Below, in pieces: positions 34,791-45,562 of a stretch of DNA of 64,000 nt. A program made the translations under genes and the position numbers. The stretch is from Plasmodiophora brassicae. Taxonomy: Eukaryota > Endomyxa > Phytomyxea > Plasmodiophorida > Plasmodiophoridae. A model generated the notes under the pieces. The model was not told the DNA's origin. It worked only from the letters and a program-made list of their open reading frames with translations, and searched no databases. Where the stretch lies: the NCBI GenBank assembly GCA_039704465.1, contig JASFAU010000002.1:806001-870000 (forward strand), read 5' to 3'. Every line of letters starts with the position of its first letter. Positions within the stretch are counted from its first letter, which is position 1.

Positions 34791-35121
34791 CACGTAGATG
34801 TGGCCGCGCGAATCCCGCCTGGTCCGCTGCGCCCGCGTCGTGTCAGCGATAGCAGCGCCGCCACGGGTGTGTCACGGATGGCGCGCGCCGCCGCCTGCCG
34901 CCCGCCGCTGCCGACGCTGGCCTCCGTCCTGATTCGATCGGATCGCGTACTGCCGAGCAACACCGGACGGCCTGACCTATAGCCCGGCTCTACTCGTGAC
35001 TGCCAAAAATAATATTGGCGGCACGTGTGTTCCAGAGACCCCTCCGGTGCAAACTCCAAAGTTCAACCCCGGGCTCCCTCCTCCACTGCAACGTTGATCG
35101 GATAACGTAGTCATGGACAGT
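34791..35121. promoter_or_regulatory. CDC50 promoter and RRP9 3' flank
   Basis: A 331-base spacer between two minus-strand genes. It is G+C rich near the CDC50 start and A+T richer toward RRP9 (TTTATATATCG near 35110). No coding exon or repeat stands out. Confidence 0.4.
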
Positions 35122-36477
35122 TTATATATCGTCAGCGACGGGTTCCGTGGTGCCCAGGTTGACAATGTTGATGCCATTGCGGGCCTTCTGGACCGTAGTC
35201 CACCGACCTAGCCGCGGTTCCTGGCCGACGGCGCACACGGCAAACCTGCCCGACCTGGCGAACTTGATCGAGTTCAGGAAGCCTGCGATGGGGACCTCCG
35301 CGGCGACGGTGATTCGTTCGGGGGACACTTGCCAAAGGCGGAGGTACCCATCGCTGGCACCGGAAGCGACCATGTCGGTGTATGGACATGCTGCAACACT
35401 CGAGATCCAGCAACCGGCACCATGCGCCTCAGGGATAACGCCAATCGGCTTCTTCTTGCCTGTCCGGAACACACTGATGGCACCGGATTGGTCGCCGCTG
35501 ATGAATTGCGCCTCGCTCAACATGGCAACGGTATCGATGTTCGTCGTCTTGCCTCTGAATACCAGCTGTGTCTGCTCGGCAACCTTGAACAACCTAATGG
35601 TGCCATCAAGGCCGCATGACAGCACACGTTCCTGCGCCAGCGATGACAAAGACATCACAGGGGACTGATGTCCGAACAACGTGTCGGTATAAGCCCGCGC
35701 CTCAACGTCCCAAACGGTAACAGTGCGATCCAGTGAACCCGAGAAGAGCTGGGGAGAACCTCTCCGCCACGCCAGACACGTGATGGTGTCACGGTGCAAG
35801 TGAGTAAACGTGTGGACAGGAGTCCTAGCGGCCCTCGTGTCCCAAAGGCGAACAGCACGGTCGACACCGCCCGTCGCGAGAACTTGACCGTCCGGGCTGA
35901 TGCAGCAAGCTAGGAGTTGATCTGACTCTTTAGGTCCGCCGACGAAGATCTTGGACTGCGTTTCCATGTCCCACGCGATCCACGACCCGTCTTTCGAACA
36001 TGAGAATGCTCGTGAATCATCGCTAGAAAGATCAACGCAGGTTGCGGATCGACGATGACCGCGTAGCGTCGTTGGAGTAGGCGAGGAGATCGAGGCGGCC
36101 AGACGGCGATGAAGGATACCGCGCGCGGCTCGAGAGGATTCTTGAAGGTGCTTCTGCACGAATTCGTCATCACCTTTCCCGCTTTCATCCTCTTCTTCGT
36201 CACGCTCCTTTCCATGTCTGCGAAACGTCGCTGAGCCTTCCATGGCTTCAACGCGCCCAAGGAACTCCTTGGCAAGGCGGACGCGCTTCTCCTCGGCCGT
36301 CTCCAGCTCTTCCTCCTCACTCGACATCGGGACTTCCTCATCGGCATCAGACGATGCAACGATGTCGTCAATAATGGCGTCACCATCGCTGTCCACACCA
36401 TCTCTTTCCAGGGCGTGAGTCTCGGAACGTCGAGCGACGGACGAGCGCTGGCGCTTTCGAGACGGTGGGCCTGCCAT
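35122..36477 (-). CDS. RRP9: U3 snoRNP protein RRP9 / U3-55K (WD40)
   Basis: Single exon, 451 residues. The N-terminus is basic then acidic (MAGPPSRKRQRSSVARR..., EEVPMSSEEEELETAEEKRV), followed by EFLGRVEAMEG and QKHLQESSRAARGILHRRLA. Seven WD-type blades follow from residue about 140 (LRGHRRSATCVDLSSDDSRA FSCSKDGSWIAWDMET, ATGGVDRAVRLWDTRA, FSGSLDRTVTVWDVEA and so on). The C-terminus KARNGINIVNLG is typical of RRP9. It binds box B/C of U3 snoRNA in the small-subunit processome. The start at 36477 has an unusual double CGG-N3-CCG element 24 bases upstream, shared with the bystin gene. Confidence 0.95.
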   Translation of the reverse strand: MAGPPSRKRQRSSVARRSETHALERDGVDSDGDAIIDDIVASSDADEEVPMSSEEEELETAEEKRVRLAKEFLGRVEAMEGSATFRRHGKERDEEEDESGKGDDEFVQKHLQESSRAARGILHRRLAASISSPTPTTLRGHRRSATCVDLSSDDSRAFSCSKDGSWIAWDMETQSKIFVGGPKESDQLLACCISPDGQVLATGGVDRAVRLWDTRAARTPVHTFTHLHRDTITCLAWRRGSPQLFSGSLDRTVTVWDVEARAYTDTLFGHQSPVMSLSSLAQERVLSCGLDGTIRLFKVAEQTQLVFRGKTTNIDTVAMLSEAQFISGDQSGAISVFRTGKKKPIGVIPEAHGAGCWISSVAACPYTDMVASGASDGYLRLWQVSPERITVAAEVPIAGFLNSIKFARSGRFAVCAVGQEPRLGRWTTVQKARNGINIVNLGTTEPVADDI

Positions 36478-36940
36478 CGTTGAGGTCAGTCTGATCTCGC
36501 TCGGACTCCGTCACGGACTCCGCCGCGGCATTCGCATCAATTATTGTACGTACCGTATAACCGGCGCCTGTTTGCGTCTACATTGCCTGTGCTTGTTCCT
36601 GTCGTTGCCCCTCGTCGCGTCGCACTAAACGAATGTTTCACTGCAAGTCGTCCGATCGGCCCAGGGATTACTACTGCACGTGAGCGGTTGCGCCGTTGTT
36701 TCGTTTGAGTACCTTTGCGGCAGTAATCGTTGGGTGAACGTGTCCGTGAACATTGGGGTACGAGGCACGATTGGGAATCTGCCGATTCCGACGTATTGAC
36801 AATGCGCCTCCCATGTGGTAGGCTCCGGTGTGTGCGTTGCGCACTTGTGTGAATGTCGGACGCTGCCCCGCAGTAATAGCAGCCCGGTCAGCCGTCACTG
36901 ACGTGTGCAGGTTGGAATCTCCAGCGAACGGAGGTCGGCT
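36478..36940. promoter_or_regulatory. Divergent promoter between RRP9 and the cupredoxin-like gene
   Basis: A 463-base spacer. It contains the 22-base double CGG-N3-CCG element (36502-36523) close to RRP9. The half near 36680-36900 shows no coding exon with support. Confidence 0.5.
36502..36523. promoter_or_regulatory. Double CGG-N3-CCG element upstream of RRP9
   Basis: Two CGGACTCCG boxes separated by TCA and followed by C. Each box is an inverted CGG/CCG pair with 3-base spacing, the geometry used by fungal Zn2Cys6 dimers. The same 22 bases occur at 45513-45534, 29 bases before the bystin start. Here the element begins 24 bases before the RRP9 ATG. Both genes serve 40S ribosome biogenesis. 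Confidence 0.65.
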
Positions 36941-38728
36941 ATGTCTGAGCCGGCCAGCGGCGCTCCGTATCAGGCACTGTCCGTCGATGATGACCAGACG
37001 TCAGCGGCTAGTGCCAACCCGACGGATGACGACGTCGACAACCGCCCGGTGTCCCCGCGCCGCAACGACATTTGGAACCAAGTCGGACGATACCACGTTG
37101 TTCGATTTCAGCGATCCTGACTGTTTCGCAGCCCTGGTGGTTGTTCTTCCTGATGGTGCTCCTGTTCCTTGGTCTGATCGCCGCATCTATCAGCGTCCAC
37201 GTTGCCGTCTGCTCGGCACCACCCCCGCCCGAAACGGACCCTGTCCGCCCGCTCCAATTTACGACGCTTCGCATCGGCAAACACCTTGTCGATACCCACC
37301 TTGGGACGCCCAGCAACCACACGGAAGTTTGCAGCATGGAGAGCGTCGCCGTCTCTGGCGTCGGTCCCACATGGGCCGCATCCTTCATCAACATCCCCGA
37401 CGACACCCTCGAGGTACACAATCGTCGTCGCGTCCGACCTCATGAGCTAACGCCCTGCCCTGCCAGGCTGCGTTCGTTCTCGGGAACGATATCGCTAGAG
37501 AGACAATCGTCGCCGGATTCGGCGGCCTACCCGCTGCCGGCGACACGGTTGCTGTAGGACCCAGTCATGCTCGCATGCTATGGGCGGGCCGATTAGCGTC
37601 CTGGCGATACGCGACCGCTGGGTGGGCATCGGTTCGCATTCATGCCGGCTCGACCGATCGCATCTTCGTCCCTATTGTGATCGCCGGCGCTAACATCCCG
37701 GACGCGTACGGCGCTGTCGAATCGGCACGAGACGTCCTATTCTTTCTGGAAGATGCCTGCCCTTCGTATGCGCCCCCGTGCACGTGCTCGTACAACGGGT
37801 CCGAATCGGCACGCTATGGCGCCGTCTTCGTCAACGGGCGGAGGCGAAGTCGTCGCCTCCACGAGATGCACGTGGACCCCGACAGCAGGGTACGTTTGCG
37901 CGTCATGAACGGTGCCGGTGGGACCAACTTCCAGTTTACGATGCGGACCGATGACGATAAAGTCGTCGGAACGATCGTGGCGGTTGATGGGCAATGGATC
38001 CAGCCCGTTCCGCTCGCATCGCTGAACACCACTGTCTTCGTCGGCGTTGGACAACGCCTCGACATTGTCATTTCAATCCCGAAACGACGATGGACCCGCG
38101 TCGAACTCGTCGCTGTCGAGGAGGGTCGTGGCGACCAACCGCGACATCAGACCGGTATGGAGCAAGAGCGGTCACGCTTGACGAATGCTCACCAGGTGTA
38201 GGTTTGGTGCTGCTAACGGAACAGTCGCCTTGGGCGTCCGCCCACGACGTCGCCGACCTACCGTTGGCGTCAGCAAGAGTCGTGTACGATGACTGGGGGG
38301 CGGAACGTCTGTACCGGCGCCTGGACGCGAACCATCCAGGTGCCAAGCAGACGTCGGCAACGATCGTTGCTGCGAACGCCACCGCTGTCATGCGCCTGTC
38401 GGCGAACAACACCATTAACGGGTACAAGTACGACGACAAGGCGTCCGTCGTGTACGTGCGCCTGGGTTCGACGCTGGCGATCACGTTCGCCAACGACATC
38501 GACGACGAGGCTGTCCCCGTGCACATTGACGGTCACTGGTTCACTGTCGTCGCGTTCGATGGCGTGCCGGTTGTCGGCGCCGCGCTGCGGGACACGCTGC
38601 TGATCCCGGCGCGACGGAATGCGACAGTGGCCATCCAGGCCGTCAACCCCGGCCGCTTCCAGGTCGCATGTCTCAACGAGATCCGTCGGCAGAGGGGCAT
38701 GGCGACGACATTGCAGTATATCGTCTGA
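36941..38728 (+). CDS. Membrane-anchored multicopper-oxidase-like protein lacking copper ligands
   Basis: The N-terminus MSEPASGAPYQALSVDDDQT is cytosolic and acidic; a 50-base intron leads to a TM segment (PWWLFFLMVLLFLGLIAASI). The rest follows the three-cupredoxin layout: DTLE to AAFVLGNDIARETIVAGFGG (domain 1), VNGRRRSRR...VRLRVMNGAGGTNFQFTM and GQRLDIVISIPKR (domain 2), then SVVYVRLGSTLAITFANDID, PVHIDGHWFTVVAFDGVPV and NPGRFQVACLNEIRRQRGMA (domain 3). Normal enzymes have HWHG, HPxHLHGH and HCHxxWH; here the last two read PVHIDGH and ACLNEIRR and the first is missing. So the fold is probably kept but the copper centre lost, as in FtsP/SufI-type proteins. One inferred intron (near 38126-38151) is only 26 bases; a frameshift is the alternative. 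Confidence 0.7.
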
Positions 38729-38777
38729 ACGATCTTATCGCGTTGGCTGTATGGGAATGCATTGGAGCCGCCGTCGG

Positions 38778-39192
38778 TTACGACGACGAGTACAGGGGGC
38801 AGACGAACGCTCGTCGAAGCTCTGGCAGGCTGAGCTCGTTAGCGCTAGGGTCGCTGTGCGCTGCTAGTCGTCCAGTGATCTCGGTTGGAGCGCCAGGTGA
38901 TGCCCCCGTCGGCGCGCAGAGTGAAAACGAGAGCAGTATTAAGAGCACGAATGTGGAGTTGATCTGCGCCCACCGTCGCATGAACAGGATGCTTGTGGAC
39001 GTGACGAGCCAGCGTCTCCGCTCCCTGTCGTCGTCGGTGCTCCCACATGGCCGTCCCATACAGCGTCGGACGGGGTGGTCGTGACGTCTCGTCGATGAAA
39101 TGGTGGCCCATCGAACACACGATGTACAACAGGGTCATCGTCAACAGGTTTTGGAATAAGCACGGTAACCCTAAGCCTTCATCCAAGTGCAT
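38778..39192 (-). CDS. Small two-TM protein, unrecognised
   Basis: Two exons join in phase across an intron of about 61 bases (GTCACG...GACGACAG). Exon 1 begins MHLDEGLGLPCLFQNLLTMT and ends GHHFIDE; exon 2 reads ERRRWLVTSTSILFMRRWAQ, INSTFVLLILLSFSLCAP and ends VCPLYSSS. About 115 residues with two hydrophobic segments (LLTMTLLYIVCSM and STFVLLILLSFSLC). I do not recognise the family. It is convergent with the cupredoxin-like gene, 49 bases away. The typical intron length and clean phase support it, but no homology does. Confidence 0.45.
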
Positions 39193-39275
39193 GGTTGCAC
39201 TTGAAGGCGCCCTGGCCCACGGTCGGCTCCCTGAGACCGACCATAACTAATTTCCGATCCACGATGACCAGCCCC

Positions 39276-40641
39276 TCAGGATCGACCTGGTTGTACTCTG
39301 TTGCTGCTGCCTTGCTCGCGCCTGAGGGCCGCTAAACAGGCCCAGTAATCTACCTGTACGCGGCGAAGCAAGCGGTCGAAGTCCTGTACTGAATAAATCT
39401 TCAGGTGTGATTGGTTTATCAATACGCTATGGAATTGGAGAATCAGGTTGACGCCTGCGAGAGCGACGGCGGCGTCCGTCGCGAATGAGGAGACGAGGTC
39501 GCAGCTCGCGCGGGCGATCCCAGCCAGTAGTATATCTTCGCCAGCGTCATGAACCACGAATCCCCAGCGCGTATCTCCATAACTGTGAGGGCCCAAAGGT
39601 TCAAACCGGTCGCACGTCAGCAACAGTACGCAGGGACGTACAGTGATCATCGTTAAGGGACGATGACAGGCCTTCTCTTGCCCTAGAAGGGACACCAGGT
39701 GCGCCGCTCCTGGTGGGCGGGACAGAAGTCGTCTTTTGTGGCGGCTTAGCAGGAGGTGTTGGCTTCGCAGGAGGCACCGGGCCTGCAGCGGGTGGTGGCC
39801 GATTAGCGGATGCAGGTGACGACTGAGGAGCGAACAGATCGTCGTTATTCCCAGTCTGGCTCTGAATAGCGGCCTGCGCCACTGGCCGCAAGGCACTCGA
39901 CGATACAGCAGAGAAGCCACCGAGAGGGTCGAATATCGACGCCAATTGATCTGCCGATGACGACTGTGTCGCCGACCACGTACGAAACAGCGCTGTGAAA
40001 GCCTCATTCCGCGATGGGAACTGCTCGAAGAAAAACTGAACGACGACGTAATTAGACTACAACTCCCAGCAAGCACCTACGAAACGTCGTCCTTTCTCTA
40101 ACCTTCGTATCCCGCATCGTACTGACTACGATGCCCTCCGACAGGCCAAAGTCTTCAGATGTCAAATCGACGATCTCGCTGAGCGGAATCCCAATCTGCA
40201 GGGATGAGTTCAATGCTTCGAGGGCGACGATGACGCGAAGACGGAGACGACCGGCACTGGAACCGTACCTTGACTGGTTTTCTTTGCGAGTTTTCTTCGG
40301 CGAATGACAAGTGCATATTCGATATGAACATGATCCCGGCATGTCGCTTCTTGACTTTCCGGCCATGGAACGAGGCAAGCGATTCCCACAGCCGGCATGA
40401 AACCGCTGGCAGCGGAGTCAGAGCCATTACCATGCTGCAAACGAGTCCGGTTACCATGGTACAGCCTTTCATCTGGGCCGAACGTTGCAAACAGCCGCCT
40501 GAATGTGACTACATCCTCGTCGGTCGCCGGCGGACACGAGGCAACACCGTCGGGCGGGCCAATCCCGAACGCCGACGGCGCGAACACCTCGCCCGTATCC
40601 AAGTTCCGTACGACGAACTGCCTATCGATGCCGTTCGCCAT
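39276..40641 (-). CDS. GRAM-domain protein
   Basis: Start MANGIDRQFVVRNLDTGEVF at 40641. A GRAM/PH-like domain spans several exons: FRRLFATFGPDERLY, then GIMFISNMHLSFAEEN, then IGIPLSEIVDLTSEDFGLSE GIVVSTMRDTK, then VVVQFFFEQFPSRNEAFTAL FRTWSA. The last block is the typical GRAM end (F-x-SF-x-RD-x-AF-x-x-L-x-x-LW). A Pro/Ser-rich disordered region follows (AANRPPPAAGPVPPAKPTPP), and a C-terminal helical part (LKIYSVQDFDRLLRRVQVDY WACLAAL). GRAM domains bind phosphoinositides or phosphatidylserine at membranes, so a membrane-contact or trafficking role is likely. No TBC, VASt or glycosyltransferase domain is seen. Confidence 0.65.
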
Positions 40642-41040
40642 GGAATGCACAGAGAGCGCTGGCCGGCCCTGACCGCGTCGACAGGCTGAGCGCGCTGCCC
40701 CGGACGCTTAGCGATGGCTGGTCGCCACCGCTCACTGGGCGGGTACCAAAATTGTCGTGACGACTGGCGACCCGAAAAAACACACACACAGCCGCCGCCG
40801 CCCGTCGACCCGCGACCAGCAGGCCCGGCATCATCAGCAAACGGGTCCCTGGACCGGCAGGCAGGCGACACACGGGGAGGACGGGGGATGCATATATACT
40901 CGGGCTGCCTTGGGCGGTTGTCTCCTGGCAGTGCATACGATGGGGTAGCTGTATTAAAGTTGACAAAGCGGACGAGACAGCAGACGATGTTCACGCGATG
41001 CAACACTGCTGATGAATATAGGAAGGCATATGGGAAACGA
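40642..41040. promoter_or_regulatory. Spacer between TPS-TPP and the GRAM gene
   Basis: A 399-base spacer in a same-strand (minus) pair: 3' flank of TPS-TPP and promoter of the GRAM gene. It includes a short AC run near 40781-40790 and a CATATATAC string near 40889. No coding exon is supported. Confidence 0.4.
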
Positions 41041-43930
41041 TCAATGGGGAGTGAACAGAGATGGCAACCTTGACGCGGATCTGGACGCGTTCATGGACAC
41101 CATGCTCAGACTGGAGAGGATCTTGAGGACCTCGGCGGTATCGTGCACGTAGTAGTGGGCGTTGCTCGGTTTGATGCCGACGCAGACAGTGTAAGCCTTG
41201 GCCTTGGCCTTGTCTCCAGGCGGCGACTGTAGTGCAACGAAGGCATCCTCATCGCTGCGGTCATCACCCATGCACAGGACGAACTGGGGCACACCACCCT
41301 GCTCCTTGAGCCGCGCCACGATCTTGCGGGTTGTGAGCCCCTTGCTGACGCCGCGTGGCTTCACTTCCAGGATGCGGTTCAGGTCGTATCGGACAACATC
41401 AACCGACTGTGTGCTCTCCAGCAGCTTCTCGATGTACTTGCCCAGCTCGCTGGCCTGGGACCGGCCATATTCGGGGTCGGCATTGTGGTAGTGCCACACG
41501 AGAGCGGATTCCTTGATTTCAGTGTATGCGCCATCCGTCCGCTCGGAATATGACTTCATCAGTTCAATCGCGGTGTCCTTCCACGAGAAATCACCCAGAC
41601 CCGGGAGCGCCTCCCAGTCGTCATCCCCCGGCCACCTGATGTAGACTCCCTTTTCGGCAACCAGGCCAATGCGGGGCAGGCTAGAGAACCATTCCGACAG
41701 TCGTTGTCGTTCGCGGCCAGACAGGATAAAGACTAGGTTGCCAGGGTCGCCACACAAAGCAGATAGAATCTTCAACGTCGATTCCGTCGGCGCCTCATCG
41801 ATACTGGTTGTCAATGTGCCATCATAATCGAACAGAAGAAGGCGGTGCTTTGAGGACCGGTAGGACGAAACGATGTCAGCCTGTAGACACATGAGAATAT
41901 GGAATTATGGGAGTGCAAACCATGAACCTCTTGAAGGTGTTTGAAATCAGCCTTAAGCCCGATGAGCCGAACGCCCGATCCCCAGCCGACTTGGACGTAG
42001 TTCAGCGCATCCGACTGTTTCGATGCTTCTCCGAGATCTGCCAGGAATCCACGAGCCCAGTGCTGGAAGCTATTCGCAAGAACAAACTTGTGACGTAGTT
42101 TGTGCTGAGCTGAGCAGATCCGTCAACACCCGGCACGGGTAGGAACGGCTACGTACACAGTTAAACTTACCGACTCTGGTCGCCTTCGGCTTAACAAGCG
42201 CTTTGCTGATAGCTTCTTCCATCTAGAGACGTTTCAGCGCCAGTATGAAACGATGGGCACAGCAGTACCTCCTCAAGATCAAGCGGATTGACGCGAATGA
42301 TGCCGTTAAGCGATCTAGAGCATCCCATGAATTCAGATAGAATAAGGACCCCTGGATCGTCAGGATCCTGGGCTGCCGTGAATTCAAAAGGCAGAACGTT
42401 GAGACCGTCGAAGAATGACGTGAAAAGAGCGACATTTGCTGCAGAAAAGTGAGCAATGACCGTTTCAAGGTCATTGTTCGCCCCCGTTTCGATGATCTGG
42501 ATGACCTCCTTGCCATACCGCTTTTGGATTTGATTGGCACACCGGACGACAGACAGCCGAATAGCGTCTTGCTCCTCGGCAGAATTCAGGGATGGCGTCA
42601 CAACGACAATGAGGACGATCCGGGTCGCCCATTCGGCGCCATGCGCATTCAGAAATCGTTCAAACGCTTGCAGCTTCACAAGGACGCCTTTGACGACATC
42701 GAATTCGTCCACTGCAACGATGATTTGTCGACCAGCATTGGCGGCGAGAATTTCCGACTTGAGCTGAACGACCTTTTCAGAGTGCAAGATGGCGTGGAAA
42801 GGCTGAGTCGGAATGCCCATGTGCGAGATACGGATAGAAACAGATCGCCCACAATAAACGATACCAAGAGCGCCGCCAGGCAAAGCTTCGAAATCAAGAT
42901 CCAGAATCCGCTTGCATGCAGACAGGAAGTGACGAACATAATCGTACGTGTGGAAGCCGAGAAGATCGGCGCAGAGCATGCCACGAAGCAGGTTCGTCTT
43001 TCCTGGAAGAGTCCGAAATATGTCGGAAGTCGGGAAAGGCGTATGCAGGAACAGTCCTGGACGGCGCGTTTAGGGAGGTTTGCAAGTGCACATCAAGCAC
43101 AGCAACTGACCGATCTTTGCTCGTGACAGCTTCTTCCGAACGAATGACGGGACAAGCAGAAGGTGGTAATTGTGGATCCAGATGTAATCCTTCTCGTCGT
43201 CCTCAGTGGCAGTCGTAATCTTCCTGGAATACATCATATTGACGGTGGTGTATGCCTGCCAAAGAGAATCCCAATTTATCGCGAAGTCTTGTCGATTGGT
43301 AGGCATTAAGTAATGGAACAGAGGCCACAGAATGCCTTTGCAGAACTGTCCAAAGAAACGGTCATGCAGATCGCGGTCTAAGAACACAGGAATGCAGTTG
43401 AACTTCTCCAGCTGCGTCTCAAAGTCGTCCTGGTCCTCCCGAGCAACAAACACACTACAACACCGCGAGCATTGAGGACCGGGAACAAATATACGCAAAG
43501 AGCAACATACTCGGGGAATCCAACGAAAGAGACATCCATATCACTGGACAGCGTAGGCATATTGGATATCGCCGCCTGAGTATTGTCCCAATGAATATGC
43601 CAGGCGCCCTCTTTCTTGACCGCAGCGATTGGCAAGCTGGTCAAACGTCAGCAACGAAGAAGCGAACATTGCGATCCCGTCCTACCGATACGACACAACA
43701 ATGAGTTTACGCCGAGTAGGATATGCAGCGGGAATTGTCGCTGTCTGAACGATAGGCTTTCTGACAGGGACGGGTGAGAGCCCGGCTTCGGCCTGCAGGC
43801 CATTGGCGGGCCATTGCGTACTGAGCTTGCGCGACCCTGGACGTCTGGCTGACGTCAGACGCCCGAGGACAAATCCGCCCAGCAGGGCTACTGCAATGGA
43901 CACGAGAATACCCGCATAGTACGGGTCCAT
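41041..43930 (-). CDS. Trehalose-6-phosphate synthase/phosphatase with N-terminal TM
   Basis: ATG at 43930: MDPYYAGILVSIAVALLGGF, a TM anchor, then RRKLIVVSYR joined to LPIAAVKKEGAWHIHW, the GT20 start. Further GT20 blocks are FLDRDLHDRFFGQFCKGILW PLFHYL, DYIWIHNYHLLLVPSFVRKK, LCADLLGFHTYDYVRHFLSA, VDEFDVVKGVLVKLQAFERF and SRSLNGIIRVNPLDLEEV, then FQHWARGFLADLGEA. The C-terminal HAD phosphatase is intact: LLLFDYDGTLT and LCMGDDRSDEDAF. Active synthases have DRLDYxKG; here DEFDVVKG replaces the Arg, as in plant class II proteins with weak or no synthase activity. The phosphatase is probably active. The product would control trehalose-6-phosphate or trehalose at a membrane. Confidence 0.88.
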
Positions 43931-44327
43931 TTCCGCGTACAACCCGATCGATGGCCGATGGACGATGATGAGTGAAGCAGCCACGGACCCGACACGCCGA
44001 GGCCGGGCTCCACTGCTCAAAATCAATACATGCGACTGGGCACAGCAACTTCAGCCGTCATGGTGGACACAGGCGGGCATTTTTCGACAACTAACGGGTC
44101 TGTCCAATCGTTCTGGTCACCGCAATCTGCCAAGGCACGTCGTTCATTTCGTCAGTTATCATCTATGTGGGCAGAAGAAATCCACTAGGGCTGTCCTGCA
44201 TTGCCCCGCTTGCTCGACCCCTCAATGCTACGTCGCTGGCGCGGCAGAAGGGTGGGCATAAAGCGAGCGGCCGTCGAGCGATGATACTAATTGTCACGTC
44301 TTCCGGAACTAATATTGACAATGAGGT
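43931..44327. other. Spacer between hyccin and TPS-TPP
   Basis: A 397-base spacer in a minus-strand pair. The TPS-TPP frame is open upstream of 43930 for about 95 bases without a better ATG. The remainder shows no exon or repeat. Confidence 0.4.
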
Positions 44328-45461
44328 TTAAATATCATGATGTATGGATTCGATGAGGCCGGCCGTTGCAAGGAGAACGGATTGCGACAGATTGCGGGTT
44401 GCCTTATCGTGGAGCGCGCGAAGCGCGAACTCGGCAACAGACCGGCAGCTATCGACCGTTACCGCGTGCGCGAGACCACGTACGAGGACGAGTTCGAGGT
44501 CGGCGGTCGCGAACGATTCGATAGAGAGCGTGCAGTCGCCAATTCTGGCGTCCCACCCGCTTGCAGCCTCTGATGGCATATCCGATGGCACAGCACCACA
44601 TAGCCGAGCTGAAAGGATGCAGTAATTTGCGACAGCCATGGCCGGCAATCGCGAGACGGTTGCGATGAACCTCGCCAGAGCCGTTCGGACTGAAAACCGA
44701 TAGTGAGAACGGCTCGTCCATATTCGCAGTCGAGTGGTACGTACCTAGCTGGAGACTGCCTACAGCGGATGCGTCGAATACCGCCGTCGGATCAACCTCA
44801 CCGCTTGGTTTCGACGTATGCCGCAAGTCGTGCGCTCGCAATAGGTTCGCTGTTAACGGTGCCGCCTTGTCGCCAGCAACAGGCTTGTGATAAATGGATG
44901 GAATGGACATATCGGGCAGTGCGTTCTCAAGTGAGAACCTGTCCTCAAACGTCCCTGATGACGATGCCGTTTTACAGAGAGCCATTAAAACGATCCCGGC
45001 ACCTGCAAAGCGCGACTGTTACATCAGCGACAACGCATGGCACATCGTATGGTCACCTGTGGATGGGGTTGGAGACTGATGTTTTAACAGGAAGATCCAT
45101 GATAACGCGGGGACAAATTGCATTACGAAATCAGTGAGCGAACGCTCCTTGCAGGCCACGAGGTCGAAAGCCCATTTCAGTAAGGCAGTCGACGAGCCCG
45201 TAACAATCGCCTCATTTATGCATGATGACAGGTCGTTTGACGCCCATAGCGCATTGGCCATAACAGACCGTTCCAACATCTAAATTGGCGTTTGAACAGT
45301 CGCCCAGCGCCCATGAACACGCCGACTACCAAAAGACTTGCGATCTGTGTCTGGCACGCCACATCGTCCCCGGACCTAATCGCGGAGACGAGCGCATTGA
45401 CCGTGTCGCGACTCGGGTCGACCTGACCCACCATTTCGAGGTTCGCTGACGACGTCGCCAT
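44328..45461 (-). CDS. HYCC1: Hyccin/FAM126-family protein
   Basis: Four exons. MATSSANLEMVGQVDPSRDT, then LLKWAFDLVACKERSLTDFV MQFVPALSWIFL, which matches hyccin's helical pattern ([22 protein letters not shown] type). Next EDRFSLENALPDMSIPSIYH KPVAGDKAAPLTANLLRAHD L corresponds to the hallmark IPSLSKPSVYHEP and TESALSQHGL segments. The last exon CILSARLCGAVPSDMPSEAA ... DKATRNLSQSVLLATAGLIE fits the C-terminal helices. Hyccin is a helical adaptor in the PI4KA-TTC7-EFR3 complex that makes PI4P at the plasma membrane. The C-terminal disordered tail of animal forms is missing. Confidence 0.8.
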
Positions 45462-45512
45462 GGTGGTCGAGCGACGGCTCAACGCTCAAGGTGGTGGTGA
45501 CCCCGCGGCCTG

Positions 45513-45534
45513 CGGACTCCGTCACGGACTCCGC
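45513..45534. promoter_or_regulatory. Double CGG-N3-CCG element between hyccin and bystin
   Basis: The same 22 bases as at 36502-36523, here on the + strand reading toward bystin and ending 28 bases before its ATG. The hyccin start is 52 bases away on the other side, so either gene could be the target. The common factor with the other copy is a ribosome-biogenesis gene. Confidence 0.65.
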
Positions 45535-45562
45535 AGGGTTGTTACAGTGAACCCAGCCCACG

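Noticed and set aside
38845..39192. A single 115-codon minus-strand frame read straight through
   Set aside because: The second half is low-complexity in that frame, whereas removing a normal-sized GT-AG intron gives a better two-TM protein in another frame.
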